64,000 bases of DNA from Methylobacillus glycogenes JCM 2850 (GTDB lineage: Bacteria > Pseudomonadota > Gammaproteobacteria > Burkholderiales > Methylophilaceae). The stretch lies in NCBI RefSeq assembly GCF_000617925.1, contig NZ_BAMT01000011.1, positions 1 through 64,000 on the forward strand, given 5' to 3'. Each line of letters begins with the position of its first letter. Position 1 is the stretch's first letter. A model generated the notes under the pieces. It was not told where the DNA came from and made no database searches. It saw only the letters and a list, made by a program, of their open reading frames with translations. Positions 62,311-64,000 of the stretch are shown here, piece after piece. The position numbers were made by a program, and so were the translations under genes.

Positions 62311-63897
62311 TTAATGACGGAAATGACGCACGCCAGTGAAAATCATCACCAGGCCATGCTCATCTGCCGCCGCAATCACTTCATCATCACGGATGCTACC
62401 ACCCGGCTGAATAACGCAGCTGGCACCAGCCTCAGCCAGTACATCCACACCATCACGGAACGGGAAGAAGGCATCAGAGGCCACGGCAGAACCTTGCAGA
62501 GACAAGCCTGCATTTTGTGCCTTGATGGCGGCAATCTTGGTGCTATCCACGCGGCTCATCTGGCCCGCGCCCACGCCCAGGGTGGTGCCATTGCCGCAGA
62601 AGACAATGGCGTTGGACTTAACGTACTTGGCCACACGCCAGGCAAACAGCAGGTCTTGCAATTGCTCAGGTGTAGGCTGCTTCTTGGTCACTACCTTGAT
62701 GTCGTCCAGGCTGATTTCGTGGTTATCCGCGGTCTGGATCAGCAAGCCGGAACCCACGCGCTTGGTGTCGTGGGAGTTGCGGCCATGGCTCCAGGCGCTG
62801 TCGCCACCTGTAGGCAGGGCAATTTTCAGCACGCGTACATTGGCCTTGGCCTTGAATACGGCCAGCGCTTCTTCGGTGTAATCAGGTGCTATCAGCACTT
62901 CAACAAACTGCTTGGAAACCGCTTCAGCCGCGGCAAGGTCTAGCGTCTGGTTGAAGGCGATGATGCCGCCAAAGGCCGAGGTCGTGTCAGTCTTGAAGGC
63001 TTTGTCATAGGCTTCCAGCGGGTTAGCACCTGTGGCCACGCCGCAGGGGTTGGCATGCTTGACGATAACGCAGGCGGTGGTGTCAAAGCTCTTGACGCAC
63101 TCCCAGGCCGCATCGGCATCGGCGATGTTGTTATAAGACAGTTCCTTGCCCTGCAACTGCTGGGCAGTCACCAGGGAGCCTGGGGCCGGATACAAATCGC
63201 GGTAGAAGGCAGCCTGCTGGTGCGGATTTTCGCCGTAGCGCAGGTCTTGCACCTTCACCAGCCTGCCATTGGCCTGACCGGGGAAGGGGTTGCGTGTGCC
63301 ATCGGCATTGAAGGAGGACAGGTAATCGCTGATCGCGCCATCATAGTTGCTGATGCGGTTGAACGCGGCGACAGACAGGTTGAAACGTGTAGCTTGGCTG
63401 GTAGCACCGCCAGTGCGCTGCATTTCAGCCAGCACTTCTGCATATTGGCTGGCATCGGTCAGCACGGCGACATCGCGCCAGTTCTTGGCGGCGGAGCGCA
63501 CCATGGCTGGGCCACCAATGTCGATGTTCTCAATGGCATCTTCCAGAGTGGCGTCAGGGCGCGCCACTGTGGCTTCAAACGGATACAGGTTAACGACCAG
63601 CAGATCGATATTCGGGATATCTGCGGCTTGCATGGCAGCGACATGCTCTGGCAGTTCACGACGACCGAGCAAACCACCGTGCACCTTGGGGTGCAAAGTC
63701 TTGACGCGGCCATCCAGCATTTCCGGGAAACCAGTGTAGTCACTGACTTCAATCACGGGGATGTTGTTGTCGCGGAACAGTTTAGCCGTGCCGCCAGTGG
63801 AGAGAATTTCGACGCCAAAGCCAAGCAGGGCCTGGGCCAGTTCAAGAATTCCGTTTTTATCGGAAACGCTGATAAGAGCTCGTTTGATGACAGCCAT
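62311..63897 (-). CDS. purH: Bifunctional AICAR formyltransferase / IMP cyclohydrolase
   Basis: 528 aa. N-terminal IMP cyclohydrolase ([20 protein letters not shown], then [22 protein letters not shown]) and C-terminal formyltransferase with KHANPCGVA (catalytic Lys-His) and [14 protein letters not shown]-like [20 protein letters not shown]. It completes the last two steps to IMP. Intact frame. Behind fis by 26 bp. Confidence 0.97.
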   Translation of the reverse strand: MAVIKRALISVSDKNGILELAQALLGFGVEILSTGGTAKLFRDNNIPVIEVSDYTGFPEMLDGRVKTLHPKVHGGLLGRRELPEHVAAMQAADIPNIDLLVVNLYPFEATVARPDATLEDAIENIDIGGPAMVRSAAKNWRDVAVLTDASQYAEVLAEMQRTGGATSQATRFNLSVAAFNRISNYDGAISDYLSSFNADGTRNPFPGQANGRLVKVQDLRYGENPHQQAAFYRDLYPAPGSLVTAQQLQGKELSYNNIADADAAWECVKSFDTTACVIVKHANPCGVATGANPLEAYDKAFKTDTTSAFGGIIAFNQTLDLAAAEAVSKQFVEVLIAPDYTEEALAVFKAKANVRVLKIALPTGGDSAWSHGRNSHDTKRVGSGLLIQTADNHEISLDDIKVVTKKQPTPEQLQDLLFAWRVAKYVKSNAIVFCGNGTTLGVGAGQMSRVDSTKIAAIKAQNAGLSLQGSAVASDAFFPFRDGVDVLAEAGASCVIQPGGSIRDDEVIAAADEHGLVMIFTGVRHFRH

Positions 63898-63923
63898 AGG
63901 TGAGAGAACTTAAGGACAAGAGG

Positions 63924-64000
63924 TTATTGAAGATTGTGCTGCTGGAGTTTCTTGCGCAGGGTATTGCGGTTCAACCCCAGAATTTCTGCGGCCTTGCTCT
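63924..64000 (-). CDS. fis: DNA-binding protein Fis, C-terminal end (partial)
   Basis: The last 25 codons read KAAEILGLNRNTLRKKLQQH, the helix-turn-helix of Fis, and stop at TAA (63926-63924). The N-terminus lies beyond the window. fis before purH is the usual betaproteobacterial order. Confidence 0.9.
   Translation of the reverse strand, partial: SKAAEILGLNRNTLRKKLQQHNLQ

Overview
The window is bacterial chromosome, most probably from a methylotrophic betaproteobacterium of the Methylophilaceae (Methylovorus/Methylophilus/Methylotenera type). The evidence is a lanthanide-type methanol dehydrogenase (xoxF), a large nitrate-assimilation cluster, the order tuf-S10-spc-alpha with infA after secY, and an fdhF/YdeP-type formate dehydrogenase-like gene. 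Species assignment is inference.

Layout. 1-13.6 kb: end of tuf, then the S10, spc and alpha ribosomal operons with secY, infA, rpmJ and rpoA, all on the + strand; rpsD is missing from its usual place before rpoA. 13.8-20.9 kb: glycosyltransferase family 25, mgtE, an MscS channel, rpmB-rpmG, coaBC-dut, radC and a small periplasmic protein. 21.1-39.0 kb: nitrate assimilation on the - strand: nasR, nrtA-nrtB-nrtD, porin, siroheme methyltransferase, nitrate permease, a PP2C/Ser-Thr kinase fusion, nirB-nirD and a fused nitrate reductase/CysJ-like flavoprotein. 39.2-49.1 kb: ABC exporter, a second copy of the small periplasmic protein, cstA with its small partner, a MocR regulator, the YdeP-type oxidoreductase with a small winged-helix protein, and lgt. 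49.2-56.8 kb: ilvD, hexose-6-phosphate mutarotase, cytochrome c, DUF2442, and a sigma-54 activator divergent from xoxF. 57-64 kb: a conserved non-coding repeat-like block, an amino-acid permease, hemF, tsaC, purD, purH and the end of fis.

Regulation. Nitrate is imported by NrtABD and an NarK-type carrier, reduced to nitrite by the NasA fusion and to ammonia by NirBD, with siroheme made through CobA. The nrtA, cobA and nirB transcription units each have a good sigma-54 (-24/-12) promoter with NtrC-like sites about 85-125 bp upstream. The nrtA and nirB leaders also carry a matching device: a 5-bp hairpin with a hexaloop having A at position 1 and G at position 4, overlapping the 5' arm of an intrinsic terminator. 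This is the expected target of the ANTAR protein NasR encoded alongside. xoxF also has an excellent sigma-54 promoter and a divergent AcoR-like activator, which points to sigma-54 control of lanthanide-dependent methanol oxidation.

Quality warning. At least 23 single-base deletions, mostly one G or C lost from a short G/C run, break 16 conserved genes including essential rplB, rplF, rpsE and rpsM. All are -1 shifts and adding back one base restores the family sequence, so I treat them as sequence errors. Coordinates for those genes cover the restored gene.
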